From Glandiceps talaboti (lineage: Eukaryota; Hemichordata; Enteropneusta; Spengelidae): DNA of 64,000 nt. Position 1 is the first letter of the stretch. Each line of letters opens with the position of its first letter. The notes under the pieces are model-generated. The model ran no database searches. It was given only the letters and a program-made list of their open reading frames with translations, and was not told the origin of the DNA. Positions 1 to 57,697 of the stretch are shown piece by piece. Made by a program: the position numbers and the translations under genes. The stretch spans positions 31,121,676 through 31,185,675 of the forward strand of contig NC_135550.1 of assembly GCF_964340395.1 (NCBI RefSeq), read 5' to 3'.

Positions 1-799
1 GGGCTAAAAGGGAATCTTCTGTTGAGAAAAGACAAGATGGAAATGAGTATTTTTCACGAGAAAAGAACTGAAAAGTTGTACAAATAAAACATCGCTGTCT
101 GTCTCCCCTACATTCACAGAATCATAGTGTTTCAATGTTACTGTAAATTTGCAGTGTGTGTCCAAGTTTGTTATTATTTGTCGATAGATAACTGACAAAA
201 ATGATGATGAAATGTACCCGAATGTTCCCCTGATTTACCACGCTTGTACATTAAATGTTGAGGCATACTATCACTGCTATTGTAACTACGGTGTCATATG
301 ACTTTGCTAAGTTTCACTTACTTTGAAATCAACAATGAAATGTACAGATTGATAACCACCTACTTGTAATCACTATTGATATCTACTAATGATGGCAATC
401 CCAAAGTGACTGAATATGTCAGATTTTGCCACATGCATATGTAAAACATTCTGATGAGGTATAGCTGTAGTTTAACCCCTTCAATACTGAAAACATTCCC
501 GCCAAAATTGTTTGGACAAAATTCTTGTTTTATGTAAGTTTTTGGCATATATCAACTTCATTTTAGACTGGAAATAAAGAAATGTTACTTCCTAATAAAG
601 TAATATTATTGTAATTATGAAAATATTCATATAAATTGGGTCCCCATATTATTTAAAACTCGTCTCTAGTCATGAAAGGGTTAATAAGCCCCACCCACCC
701 CCTTCCCCACTCCCACCCCACCCCCACCCCTGTGCAGCAGGATAAGAATGAATGAAAGGCAGCAATGAAGTAACTTTTAAGTAGTAAAATACTACTTAC
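1..799. other. Intron of RALGAPA running off the left edge
   Basis: No further exon is recognisable. A C-rich tract (about 688-732, CCCCACC-type) is the only notable feature. Confidence 0.7.
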
Positions 800-40126
<39,327 letters not shown>

Positions 40127-40596
40127 TTCAAACTTTGGCTGTTGGAGACAAAATTAAGCAAGCCTTCAGGATAATCAGTGCTAACATCATTCATAAATAA
40201 GCCGCCATTACTTTCTTCCTGAAAATTTCAAAATGGCGATATCATTTTTTTGAGCATGCGCTGTTTGAATATCGCAAAGTGCGAGACTTTTTCAAACTTC
40301 TGAGAGTTCCAGGTGACATGTTGTCATAGCCTCTCCGAATTGACTCTTAAGTAACACGAAAATGATTAGGTTACCATATGACTCTTGGAAAGTCATGTCA
40401 GTGATGCTGTTCCACCGTAGAGTACTGTCATATTAGTGTAAGTACATATTCTCGTGAACTACGAGACCTTCATGTGACTCGTAGTCACCTGACTTTTGCC
40501 CACTTACTTCACTCACTGTGACTTACCTTCCGCAGAGCACCCCGAAGCACTTTGGACTGAGCAAACTCTTCTGCGTCGCGTAAACTCCGCTGAAAA
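40127..40596. promoter_or_regulatory. Divergent RALGAPA / NPC2 promoter
   Basis: Only 470 bp separate the two start codons, which point away from each other, so this interval must hold both promoters and 5' UTRs. YY1-like cores in opposite orientations, gccgccatt (40201-40209) and aaaatggcg (40229-40237), flank an ETS-like cttcct (40215-40220). No TATA box is obvious. The motif assignments are by eye. Confidence 0.65.
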
Positions 40597-40687
40597 ATGT
40601 TGGTCAAAACAGCGATTTTCGGTATCTTGTGTATCGTTGGTGTTTCGTCCATGGTTGTTGGTGGGACAATCAAATTCAAAGATTGCG
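40597..40687 (+). CDS. NPC2: NPC2 exon 1
   Basis: Signal peptide MLVKTAIFGILCIVGVSSMV followed by KFKDC; donor TGCG/GTGAGT. The KDC cysteine is the first of the family's six. Confidence 0.95.
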
Positions 40688-42785
40688 GTGAGTACAGATG
40701 TGTCCAGAACAACACAAAAAGGAGACATTATGTGGCCGAATGTAAATTGCCATGTGCAACCTTACGGAACTTTGATGTTAGCAATAAGTTTCTGGGGTTA
40801 TCAACAACGTTTGCGGACACAATGATAAACGTGTCAAATATTCACCCAATTTTCAAGCCGTTGATTGTTATCAATCCGGTTAAATCCGAGCTGAAATAGA
40901 AGTTGGAAGTTTAAATTCACCAGATTTTAATATATATAGCAATAATCCGAATATTGTTTGTACAGTTATAATGAGACCATGGTGAGACATACCTCGTGAC
41001 GTGTAGTGTACACTCCCAAGTATGATCAGGTGATGGCGATGTACCTCGTAAATGAATATCACGAAATTAACAATGCTTACAAGTCAAATTTCTAGTCCAC
41101 TTTAGTATCAAATTACATGTAATCGTCGTGTTTAGACACGAGAGGGCAGTGATTCATACTTCTATAATTTGACAAACTGTTTTTAAATCCGTATTATATT
41201 CTGAAATACAATAGTTATTGTAGTTATTGAGACATTGATTTGCTGAATAATTATCAATTGGTAATTCACCTATACAACAGTTTTAAGGAGGACTTGGAAT
41301 ATTCAATTTTCAATGATGTTTCCATGTTACTTCTGAGCTGATTGAAAAATATGTTTACCTTAATTGGTATGCAGAATCAAATTGTATCAATGCGTGTAAA
41401 GGAGAAAAAAACAAGTGCGAATCCTTTCAGACTTTAAAACTACAACTTGAAGTTATTATACTAATAGAAGACAAGTACTAGTAAAATGAAATACAGAGTA
41501 TGTCATTGATAGGCATGTAGTATATCTGTATGATTTATTTCAATTACTTTCCTATCTAGAAAAAATTATGTTTTAGATCATGTACGATGCTGCCAGGTTA
41601 GTAGTGCCAATCCCTACAGTAAATGTATGATATTAGCCTGTCTTCCTCTCTGTGGGAAGAAACAGACAGTGTTTCACAAAACTCTTGTCAAATGGCAGTG
41701 TGTTTGGTCTATTTTTGATATGATTAACTCATTCTAGTTTTTACACACCATCAGGTTCCAAGAGTGGGAAAGCAGCAACGGTTGAGGTTGATCCATGTCC
41801 ACAACAACCATGTGTTTTAAAAAGAGGTACCAATGAAACAGTCAAAATTACATTCACTCCAAGTAAGTAACCTTCACTTCAGTCCAATAAATATATTAGT
41901 CCAAGGATGAAAAACTAAGAGAATCCTAATTTACAATAACCCTAATACAGTGTATACACACTCCGTGGAAATCCCTCCACTGTCTATGATTGCACCATAC
42001 ATTGTATTAATACATTTAATTTACAATGACCCCAAGAGTGAATACACACTCTGTGGATCACACCATACATTGTATTTATACATTACCAACCAATATTGTT
42101 TTGTTTTGTCACCTGAGACAAGTGACAATGACTCATATTGTGTCAGATGAGTCACTTGTAACTTTGTGTATATATTAACAAGTAAAGTTTACAAACAGTG
42201 TACACTTAGTAAATAAAAAGTTGTAAATCTGCAAGACACAAAGGACAGACTCATATAGAAGTCCTCTAAAAGTCCTTGTAAGGGCAGCCATATCGAATGC
42301 TATGTTTCTTGTTGTAATACCTTTATAATAAAGTTAATGGGGATGTATACAAGATGATGATGCTATCAATTCATTATCATACTTTAATTAACAGTCTCAA
42401 GGACTTAGAAATTACAAAGTCTGAAGGAAACTGAACCATGTTACTCAAGTAAATAAAGGCATGTTCATAAACTTTGGGTTCTGGTTAATCATTTCATGAT
42501 TTCATATCACATAAATTTCTTGTGATTTCCAAGAATTGCCAAATTGACAATATTTCACCTTCATTATTTCCATAATAGTACACTCTTGCCCCATGGAACT
42601 TAACATACATACATACATACATACATACATACATACATACATACATACATACATACATACATACATACATACATACATACATACATACATACATACATAC
42701 ATACATACATACATACATACATACATACATACATACATACATACATACATACATACATACATACATACATACATACATACATACA

Positions 42786-42816
<31 letters not shown>

Positions 42817-45438
42817 GGACATTCATGACTCCTAAGTGCTTACTACTTTCAGATTAATAGTCATATACACTGCTGGTATTTAGCCTGCAACAATACAGTT
42901 TAGCCACTGCTGATTTTTACAGCCATATGGGACGGTTATGTTATTGTTTTGTCTGTCTGTTTGTCTGTATGTATGTATGTGTGCCTGTCTCTGTCTGTGG
43001 ATACGATACCAAAAAAAACTTGCTACACTTCTTCCTTACACTATGAACTGATTAGGTTTTGGTAAACATATGAATATTATGAGTCAGCTGGAACATAGGT
43101 CAATAGTAAGAAATTGCATATGTCCTGTAAAGCTTGTTGGTGTAGCTTTATATTTTAATTAGTAATTTGCATAATTAATGATTACTGGCAATTGGGCTAT
43201 GCATTATTGTAAGAAAGTGAACAAATTTCATATAATTTTGTACATACAGTGATAATATAATAACAAGGTGAACATACATTATAAAGCATACATGTATTTT
43301 TTTTAATTTTAATTTGTCATTCACAAGATTGATGATTTGTCATTGTTTTGCCATCTCTCAAGAATGTATAAAGCTAAAGATTTCACATAATTCAATATGT
43401 ACATTGATGATGACACAGCACATACACTTGTTGTATAAAGCTTGTTGGTCAGGTGTAGCAATTAATGATTTTTGGCAATGGGGCAATATCTTAAGAATGC
43501 AACCTTCAAATTTCATATAATTTTGTACATATATTGACAATGATGAATTGCCCTTTTCCCCGAAAACTTATTGATATAGATTGTTATTGTAATCAATGAT
43601 TTGCATAATTACTGATTTTTGGTGATGATGTAATTTCTTAAGGCTGCAAGCTTTAAATTTCATGTAATCTGGTAAATCTGAGAAAATAAAATCATGTCTA
43701 ATGTAGCAAAGGTATATTTTATTTAATCATTTAATAAGTCATTTCCATAATAATAATTAATGGTTTTGGTAATCATGCAATGTACGTGGTGATAACAAAG
43801 GATATAGGAAGAAAAATCCTTATGGAAGGCAATTCAATTAACATCTGATTATTTTTGTGTTGCTGCAAAATAATTCTTTTAAGTGAAAATTTCCAGGTTA
43901 ACTGTATCCATTAAACACAAGACATCCCAAATGGTGGGAGATGTGTTTCCATGTGAAATATTGTATGAATATTATTTTAATTTTGATATTAGATAAGGCT
44001 ATCACTGCAATCAAGGCTGTCGTACATGGAATTATTGCTGATGTACCAGTACCCTTCCCATTGCCAAACCCAGATGGATGTAAGGACTCTGGTTTAGCAT
44101 GTCCGCTGACTCCCAATAAATCATATACCTATGTAGATGTGTTGGAGATCAAGACCATTTACCCAGCAGTAAGTATCTGAAGATAGCGATGATCTCAAGA
44201 CAGTCATAAATTCACTGTATTGTTGTTTGTGTTGCAGCTGTTGTTGAAATAGTAGTTCTTTTTGTTGTTCTTGTTTTGGTGAGAAGTTGAACTCAATATG
44301 CTTGGTTTGTAAATGCTTGAAAAAGTGTTAGATAACCACAGACCATGGAAAGCAGTAAGGTGTATTTAGTCCCCGCCGGACGAAGTCCGAGACGGGGACT
44401 TATGGATTGGGTTCCGTGTGTCCGTGCGTCCGTCCGTCCACAGCCGTTTCTTGGAGATGCCTGGACCGATTTTTTTCAAACTTGGTACAGGGGCAATATA
44501 CAATGGCATACATATGCACGTCAATTTGTTTCATGATATGATCCGATATGGCCGCCTAGCCGCCATTTTGTTTGCAAATTTTCCCTGTCCAAAGCCATAA
44601 CTTAGACATGCTTGAACAGATCTCAATCAAAGTTGGTATTAGCACAGTGTTCTATGACATACATGTGCATATTCATTGTTGTCAAGATACGATCCAATGT
44701 GGTCACCTAGCAGCCATTTTGTTTGCGAATTTTCCATGTCCAAAGCCATAACTCAGACATGTTTGAACAGATCTCATTCAAAGTTGGTATTAGGACAGTG
44801 TTCTATGACATACATGTGCATATCCATTTTCATCGTGATACGATCCAATATGGCTGCCTGGCAGCCATTTTGTTGGCGCAGTTTTCATGTCCAAAGCCAT
44901 AAGTCAGATATGTTTGAACAGGTCCCCCCCCCCCCCCATACCCGACCTATTCTTTATTGTTGAATGGTTTATTCCATCACATCATCTTGAAGAGTAGGCA
45001 TGTCCCATGTCCAATGAGGAGACACAACATGAGTAGGCATGTTCCATGTCCAACGAGCAGACACAACATATCTAAGTCTGTTTGATTTAGGTTCACAAGT
45101 GTTGTTGCATGATCAGAGTAGTGATATCAAGAAAATGACAACATAAACTGCCAGTTCCTTAAAACCCAATCGTAGCGGGGACTATGTCATTCTCAATGAC
45201 TTGTTAGGACATATTTTAGACTATATTTGATGATGTTGAGTAGCTGATATTAGTCTGATTTGACATTTATCTTGAAGTCATTTGTAAAGCCTAAGCATAC
45301 AAGTTCAAGTTTAATGTTGTTAACATTTCGTCTTTTTTGTTTGCTATTGTACAGCTTCAACTTACCATCAAGTGGGAACTACAAGATCAGAATGGAGATG
45401 ACATTGTTTGTATTGAGGTGCCGGCTAGAATTCAGTAA
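40597..45438 (+). CDS. NPC2: NPC2 cholesterol-binding protein (complete, four exons)
   Basis: Secreted/lysosomal ML-domain sterol carrier that passes cholesterol to NPC1. Coding exons 40597-40687, 41755-41862, 43993-44168 and 45355-45438 join in phase to give 152 residues, against 151 in human. Residues 1 to about 22 are a signal peptide. All six conserved cysteines are present (C30, C45, C50, C96, C103, C144), as are the CPQQPC motif, the VVHGI segment (76-80) and the PVPFPLPNPDGC loop (85-96). N57-E-T is a glycosylation sequon at the position of a human one. The protein ends at TAA 45436-45438. The gene is divergent from RALGAPA. Marine invertebrates often carry several NPC2 copies, so strict orthology is likely but unproven. 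Confidence 0.96.
40688..41754 (+). other. NPC2 intron 1
   Basis: About 1.07 kb of AT-rich sequence with no recognisable gene or repeat family. Confidence 0.7.
41755..41862 (+). CDS. NPC2: NPC2 exon 2
   Basis: Acceptor CATCAG/GTT. Encodes residues 31-66, with VDPCPQQPCVLKRGTNETVK, the signature disulfide loop and glycosylation sequon; donor CCAA/GTAAGT. Confidence 0.95.
41863..43992 (+). other. NPC2 intron 2
   Basis: Holds a short local duplication (about 41927-42085, two ~80-bp units sharing 'caccatacattgta'), the long CATA microsatellite, and three degenerate ~170-bp repeats between about 43120 and 43690 marked by 'tttcatataattttgtac'. Confidence 0.7.
42604..42815. repeat. CATA microsatellite
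   Basis: About 53 uninterrupted tetranucleotide units in NPC2 intron 2. Confidence 0.98.
43993..44168 (+). CDS. NPC2: NPC2 exon 3
   Basis: Acceptor ATATTAG/ATA. Encodes residues 67-125, including KAVVHGIIADVPVPFPLPNP and DGCKDSGLACPL, the core of the sterol-binding beta sandwich; donor GCA/GTAAGT. Confidence 0.95.
44367..45184. mobile_element. TA-flanked non-autonomous element with internal 151-bp repeats
   Basis: Inverted ends GTCCCCGC (44369-44376) and GCGGGGAC (45175-45182) are each bordered by TA. The left end is itself a hairpin (44368-44400) with arms AGTCCCCG / CGGGGACT and an inner TCGGACTTCGTCCG-like stem. The interior has three ~151-bp units marked by 'gccataactcagacatg' near 44594, 44745 and 44896, plus a C14 tract. 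It lies in NPC2 intron 3 and shows no transposase. Confidence 0.6.
45355..45438 (+). CDS. NPC2: NPC2 exon 4 (stop codon)
   Basis: Acceptor TGTACAG/CTT. Encodes LQLTIKWELQDQNGDDIVCI then EVPARIQ and a TAA stop; human has [25 protein letters not shown] here. Confidence 0.95.
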   Translation, partial: LQLTIKWELQDQNGDDIVCIEVPARIQ

Positions 45439-46113
45439 ATCATTTTGTACCTGTAACTTTATACCAATGCTAGTTCACATTGTTTTGTCAGCCTGATTTC
45501 TTGTAACTTTTGTCAAATCATAAAACAAACATGACAATAACTTAGTACAATTTATATGCATACCAAAATGTGATACCAAAAGTTATAATGATATGTTCAA
45601 CTGTAAGATAGCTTCTAAGTCTAAGATATGGTAGAGCTTGCTGTGTGAATGGCTCAAAAACATCACTTGCTTTGTCACATTGTTTTGTTTTCAACCTATG
45701 ATTAGGCTGTATCCCAGTATTATGTAAATCACTCCCACATGGTGCATGTATGCATATGATGACTTTGAACTTAGATAGCAATAAGACTCACACATCCCAG
45801 TCACACATTGACACACAAAAATTTTACTCAAATGAAGGAAAATATTGATATTTCATTGTTGCTGAATTTATAATTACCACCCCTCTATGTTCTGTCTCTT
45901 TGTTATTGTTAACAATACACTACAGTAAAGTAAATCCCACCCCAACATTGACTAACTATAGTTTGGTTTTGGATGTTTATTTTTTCATTCATAAATTATA
46001 GACGGTTGTGACTTCTAAAGTACACGTACTTGTTATTTTATTTTGTGTGTCATTTATTATTATTTGTTTTGTTTTTTTGGACTGGATTGTTTATTGTACA
46101 ATTTGAAGAGAAA

Positions 46114-46119
46114 AATAAA
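46114..46119 (+). terminator. Candidate NPC2 polyadenylation signal
   Basis: AATAAA about 680 bp past the NPC2 stop. Another AATAAA at 46340-46345 is an alternative. Neither is verified by transcript data. Confidence 0.4.
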
Positions 46120-46405
46120 CGAGTGTTTGTCAAACTGAACTATAACAACAAACTTATTGATGAATTTCATAGTTGCATTTGAAGTTGTTTCTTCTGTAAG
46201 CATCAAAGTAGTACAAACAAATGGGATGTGTATTTCATATAAACATTATAACTGTCCATCAAATGGTATATTTTTCCTAGAAGTACTTATTGACAGTTAA
46301 CACTCACAGACATGTGGCTGCATTTGTACATTTTGTACTAATAAAGAAAGGGAATTCATTTTTTACACGGATTTCAGTGCATTCATGTCTTCATGATTGA
46401 TTGAG

Positions 46406-46762
46406 CGTATGTATGTATGTATGTATGTATGTATGTATGTATGTATGTATGTTTGTATGTATGTATGTATGTATGTATGTATGTATGTATGTATGTATGT
46501 ATGTATGTATGCATGTGTGTGTGTCCGTGCGTGCGTGCATGTGTATGTATGCATGCATGCATGCATGTATGTATGTATGCATGTGTGTATGTGTGTGTGT
46601 GTGTATGTATGTATGTATATATGTATGTGTGTGCCAATGTCACTTCTTGTGTATACGGCTTAATAAATAAATAAAATAAATATGTATGTATGTATGTATG
46701 TGTGTGTGCATAAGTATGTATGTACGTACGTATGTATGTATGTATGTATGTATGTATGTATG
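46406..46762. repeat. GTAT/GTGC compound microsatellite
   Basis: Two tetranucleotide blocks (46406-46632 and 46681-46762), with GCAT and GTGT interruptions, lie 3' of NPC2. Confidence 0.96.
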
Positions 46763-46849
46763 GGATGCAGTTGACTTGGTGGTGTACACTATTTCATGGG
46801 TCATTGTGTGATATTCCATGGATCATTGTGTGATATAGCCTTGGTTGAT

Positions 46850-47105
46850 ATTCGTCTACTTCCCTAGACTCTTTCACAGCCTTGGGAGCATCGCTAGCAG
46901 AAAGTGGCTGTTTTATGTCCTTGGACCGTTTCAATATAATGGTGGATTGCAACAACACATCAAGGAATGGTTAGTTCTATGTAGTCGATAAGGGTGCACA
47001 GTACAAGTATGTGGTAGATATCAGTACATAAAACAGCTGCTTTCTACTAGCGATGCTCAAAAGGCTGTGAGAGAGACTAGTACTTCACCAAATATCAGTG
47101 TCCCC
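46850..47105. mobile_element. Fold-back (long terminal inverted repeat) element
   Basis: Left arm 46867-46919 and right arm 47025-47078 are inverted copies with about 85-90% identity (shared 'gagcatcgctag' and 'ctgttttatgt'). Weaker matching continues outwards to about 46850 and 47105. The interior is non-coding. Confidence 0.65.
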
Positions 47106-47707
47106 TGTCCAAAGCTCATTTGGACATTCCTCAGTGACTATAGATTTTAATAGAAAGTTTTGTGTTGTTACTAAGTGTGACTTACAATTCCAACCTAATT
47201 ATCAGTAAACAGTTTCGAGTTATGACAGCAATCCATCAAAACTCTCACTCCTGCCTAGCCATGAAACCATGAATGTAAATGATTGTAAAACCCCACCCCA
47301 CCTGTTAACAATAGATTTCAGTGACAAAATACACTTTCCTATAATTTTGAAATTTTGTGGCCTGCTGGAGATCAATAATGATTTGGAGACGAATGGAATG
47401 GTATGAATAGCAGCACACACATAGTAGTATAGTACCAGAGTTATTAATCCAATCCATTTATTTACTTTCCCTATTTGTAACAAGTACCAAGTGTAAATGG
47501 TTTCCAGTCACTGGTTGTAATACTATACAATCCAAGACACTTATTTTGGTGTTACTATCTATCTCCAAAAGCTCTTTCACTACTTATAGAGAGATAGAGA
47601 GCATTGTGGAGATAAAAACACCTCAACAAATGTCTTGGCTAAATTGAATTGCTTATGAAGATATGTCTAGTAGATCATTATGTCTTGTACACAAGGCAGG
47701 TATTTCC

Positions 47708-47709
47708 CC

Positions 47710-47798
<89 letters not shown>

Positions 47799-47846
47799 CC
47801 ACCACCACCACCACCACCACCACCACCACCACCGTCGTCGTCATCG

Positions 47847-47908
<62 letters not shown>

Positions 47909-47953
47909 GTCATCACCATCATCGTCACCACCACCACCACCACCACTACCATC

Positions 47954-48037
<84 letters not shown>

Positions 48038-48038
48038 T
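47708..48038. repeat. ATC/ACC trinucleotide tract
   Basis: About 330 bp of cat/cac triplets. All apparent poly-His, poly-Met or poly-Ile frames here are artefacts of the repeat. Confidence 0.97.
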
Positions 48039-48564
48039 AGTTCAATTCACCACCCTCAAGGTAAGTACTCTACTGCACATATTGATTGTTTGCTTCTTAT
48101 ATTATTGTCACTATAATCTAATTTAGTATTGCTAGCTAATTTGTTAATTTTTGTGTAATATTGCATTCGACATTTTCTTTGCCATTTTGTTGTGTGATAT
48201 TTTGTGGTTTATGTGTTTGGTGTTACTTGTCCTTTTTATTCTTTTGAGTTTCTGAAATGGCTTTTTTGTAATAAATTTCCAGCTTCTCCTGCTGACATAC
48301 ATCAATGGATGACAATTTCTGTCTCTATTCTTGTGCTGTATAGTTTTGGTCTGCTGCTAGAGAGATAGTTCAGAGTCCACTAGTCTGGCTGCTACTGACC
48401 TGTACATTACTAGCCTGCGGAATTTACCAGGAGGAAGATGTGTGTTGTTTGCCAGTATTTGTTTTACAATCTTCATCCAAATCTCTACTGTAGCATTGGA
48501 GCTCTGGTTACATTTTGAATCTTAGTTACTGGAACACCTTTTAGATATATTTACCTCACAAAAC

Positions 48565-48602
48565 ATTAAACCATAGACCCTCACGAGGGTCTATGATTAA
48601 AC
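48565..48602. mobile_element. Miniature palindromic insertion, copy 4
   Basis: A 24-bp element (48572-48595) has 11-bp arms separated by only two bases (ac), flanked by attaaac at 48565-48571 and 48596-48602. It is intergenic. Confidence 0.75.
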
Positions 48603-49436
48603 CACTGCAAAGTGGGATTATAGGAAGATATAATTCATAGATAAGGTTTACAACATCTATACATTGGTATGGATTTTGAACGGGATCAGGTGATTCCTCC
48701 GAGTTTCTCTTTCTTACATCTTCTCTGATTGTTTTATATGTAAATGGCCTGTGAATGGTGAATGGTCTTACATGAGGTTTGAAGTTATCAGATCTAATCA
48801 AGTTATCTACGTTCTATCACATGACCATTATTTCTAATTGTACCTTGAATGTCATCAACTGCATCTATGATTGAATTTTTGTATATCTTGTGTATCTAAT
48901 ATGAATTAATACTTAGGCTGGGCTCTTTTTTGAGAGCTCGAGAGTGTGCTGAACCGTGAACAGGAGGAACTACACTGTATACTCCCTCCTTAAAACTCCT
49001 GACCGTGAATGAACTAAAGAAAGTAGACCAGAGAAGTGCGCCTGCAACGTCGGAGAGTGGCCAGTTAAAGAAAGTGCGCCACCAATGGTAGTAGTCAATT
49101 TAGGATACTAGGACAGTGTCAGAAAGTTGGTTAGTCAGTTAGTTAGTCAGTAAAGTGCAAATTTACATATTGTCGAAGTTACTTGTACGTTTATTTTAAA
49201 AGATTTTTTTTTCAAGAACAGAGGAAGGTAAATACTTCATTATGGAAATTCTACGTTATAAGTTTATTTCACCATGACATTGTAAACGTAATATAAGACA
49301 CATAAAGACTATTGAATTACTATTTTCAAAATCAAAGAAAGTCAAAGTTAACAAAACGAGAAATTGCAAATATAAAAACAAAATAGAATAGCATGTGTTA
49401 TCTTTGCGTCATTGTTATGTGACCGAAGCTTCAGAC

Positions 49437-54366
<4,930 letters not shown>

Positions 54367-54905
54367 TTTCGTACAACGACAAGGCGCGTTTACTGAAATG
54401 ATAAATATTCGTGTGTGTTTACTTCATGTCATGTTGTTGAATAAGAACAGAGAAAGCTTCGGTAATTGCCAACATAACGATAAACTTCTACTTGACCTAT
54501 TAACCTATACTTGAAGGTCAGAAAAGTCAAAACTATGTCGTCGACAATCAATCAACATGTTCATCTTACTTCAAGTTCTAAACGATCAAGTTTTAATGAG
54601 CTACAAAAGGTGTTAAAAAAGTCAGTGGTGTTCAGTCGGCAATACAACGCATACAACACAATACCACAGATTTCTATAAAATGATACAAAACTTTAGAAT
54701 ATCTATCTCAAATTCAACGGAAATATTACCGTTAGCTGTGAGATGTATCAATTTAAAGGGACACCTGGGAACAACTTTTGAAATACAACTCAAACAGTTA
54801 CTTGAAAATCAAATATGTTTTCAAATTTCAACCCTGTATATCCACGGAGTCCCACTGAACTTCAGTAAGATGCTGTAGAAACAGGAATCTGAGTGAAACG
54901 CTGCA

Positions 54906-55100
<195 letters not shown>

Positions 55101-57647
55101 TTTTGGTCTATTTTGTCTCACTTGACTCTCCGATCAAATTGCAACAGACACCACCGTAGACTTTGCCGTTATGTGCCAGGTGTGAAATCGATGCCAGTCC
55201 ATCGCCTGGTAGTTCGAAAGTGTATAGTTTTAGTAGGCAATAAAACATCCTTACCTTACGCTCGAACCAAAACGTTTTGAGGAATAAGCAGAGGGGCGTT
55301 GTAATGCGTGACAATGCTTACCTAATTTGGAAGGTTACTGAAGTAGGAAGAATGATGTGATCTCTTTTCTTAAATGACACCAACCACCCGTGTAGTCTTG
55401 AACAATACTCCTACCTGGAATTCGGTTGAACCATTCTGAAAGGGGGATCACCCCCTTTAAATACAGGGTATGGGTCGGAATTCAAATACATGGTACGGGT
55501 CATGTAATTCTGAGATATGCATATTTGAATTTACAAAAGCTTGTAAATTGTTCATGAAATACAATATACATATACATACTATAGGGGATGACGCACGTTA
55601 CCAAATGCAGTTGTGGTGAAAATAAATGGAAAAAAAACCTTCATTCACAACAAACGGATATACAATGCAAGGGCGTGTCGTCTTATACCCATTTGTTCTA
55701 TGTGTAGGTTTTTGTGATTTGTCAATATTTGAATATTCCAAAGAGGTAGACGTATTTTTGTGACGGATTACGTAACTTTAATTTTTACTACTACTGTGTT
55801 ATTAAGCATAGGATTGCAATCTTCTGTTCATCTATCAATTTGATCGTTAAAAAACCCCAAGTAACTTGTTCTCGGCGATAATGCTAAAGTAGGGATGAAA
55901 GTATGGCGTGCAACTTATCTCTTTGTAAAAGAATAGGTGGAATATTTGTCACTCTATTGCGAAAAACGTGTTTCATATATTGGACTTTGTGTTTATGTTT
56001 GTCATACTTTAGCCAGAGTCAAAATGCCATTCGTTGTAATGGGAAGGCTTGGTGGTCTGAAACTACAATAGATAGAACTATATATAGTTGTTTGGAAAGG
56101 ATGTTAAATACACACTGCGGATTACGCATGTGGCGGGAGAGACGTATTTTAGAACTTTAGAGGTAACAGTTGTGATCGATGTAGAATGTACACAGGTTGA
56201 TGAGAGAAAAAATAGCAAGAGCTCAACATGTATCCAGTACTCAAAAACTGAACTGACATGAAAAATTGTCGTACAAATTGTTGGGAATGTCTGTTTTTCA
56301 TTCGAATTGTTTCAACTTACACTACATCGCGTAAAAAGTCCGCCAGGTACATGTAGCTGTTGCATGTTTGTTTGTTGCTTCAAGACGTATCACTTGTCTC
56401 AAGTAAGAAACTCGAGACATGACTGACGTTAGTCGTCCTAAAAGTAAACCCGTCATTGAAGGCCGGGTAAATTAGTTGCTATTTGATCAACTTGAAGATG
56501 TAAACAATGAAATAATTTCCATGTACGCACTAAAGTGTCAGCATCCTTCTAAAAGGATAAACATGACAACAACAAACTGTAAGTCTTTCTATTGACTCTT
56601 TATTCAACGGGGTTACTTTGATTACAGATCGTTGATACTACTAGTGGAGACTGTGTGATGATGGTCATCTCTGGAGAGATTAGGATTTCACTTGTGATGT
56701 GATTTCTATAAATAGCTATACGTTTTATAGTACGTTAGGAAGTTGTATAGCATTTAGAGAAGAATTCCATGTAAATCCATAGGACCAAAATAAAACACGG
56801 TTGCTTTATTTTGTCTTTCTTGAAAAGTTATCTAAATTTACGGAGAAGACAACAGAAATGGGTATCAAAACCAATCGTATGTCATCTAATTTCTACCTTT
56901 CAAGCATTTCCTTTGGTTATTTGACATAGACATGATGACTGTGAAACTTTGTTGTTATTAATGTATATTACATGTATATTTCGTCATACCTTATGAAGAT
57001 GCTCAACGAAAGATGAAAATACGTGCAACAGTAGCCACCACATTACAGTACAGTTTATTTACATTTTGGATATTGGGTAGATATAGACTTGACGAAAGTC
57101 AATCCTAATGTTTTTTTCCATCCTATCGTTTAAGCATGTTGGAATGCATGTCTTACGTTCATTCATTGTTTGCTGTTATTCCACTGTCGTCAACTTCAAA
57201 CTTTAAAGAATCCCTTCTTTGTGTTGTCTGACCCAAAGCACGTCATACAATTCTTGGTGGTCAATCGCCTCTTCACTACCTGATAATGGGTAATCCTATA
57301 GATGTTACAAGATGATTAAGACACATTGCTAGGTAGTATATACATGACATCACTGTTTACTAGAAAGCTTGTTATATCAGGTCCAGGAAGGCTTGTAAAT
57401 TAATCTTTATTTTGACACTGACGTCAATTCGCATAAGCCTGTCAGAATCCAGGGTTACTCATTTTCAAGTCATGCGGTTAGAATAAGCTTGAATTTCACA
57501 ATTCACCTTTCTTCAGCAAATTAAAAGGCCTTCTACTGAGACTGAAAAAATGGTCCCATGTAAACATTATCAGTGATAACGTGGCCTAAGTACAACATTG
57601 TGCACACCAGTGTACCTGTAACTTGAAAAAGATAAAGAAGAAAAGAG

Positions 57648-57649
<2 letters not shown>

Positions 57650-57697
<48 letters not shown>

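Larger units (their letters stand above)
45439..49436. other. Intergenic region NPC2 - lectin A
   Basis: Contains the NPC2 3' UTR and poly(A) signals, GTAT microsatellites, a fold-back element (46850-47105), an ATC/ACC tract (47708-48038) and one miniature palindrome (48572-48595). No protein gene is supported. Confidence 0.7.

Noticed and set aside
42494-42835. MYVC / HTYI repeat frames
   Set aside because: CATA tetranucleotide microsatellite.
47653-48126. Poly-Met, poly-Ile and poly-His frames up to 148 codons
   Set aside because: ATC/ACC trinucleotide tract.
55903-56160. 85-codon plus-strand frame, hydrophobic start and Cys content suggestive of a secreted peptide
   Set aside because: No family recognised, no splice partners or poly(A) signal obvious. 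Frames of this length are expected by chance.
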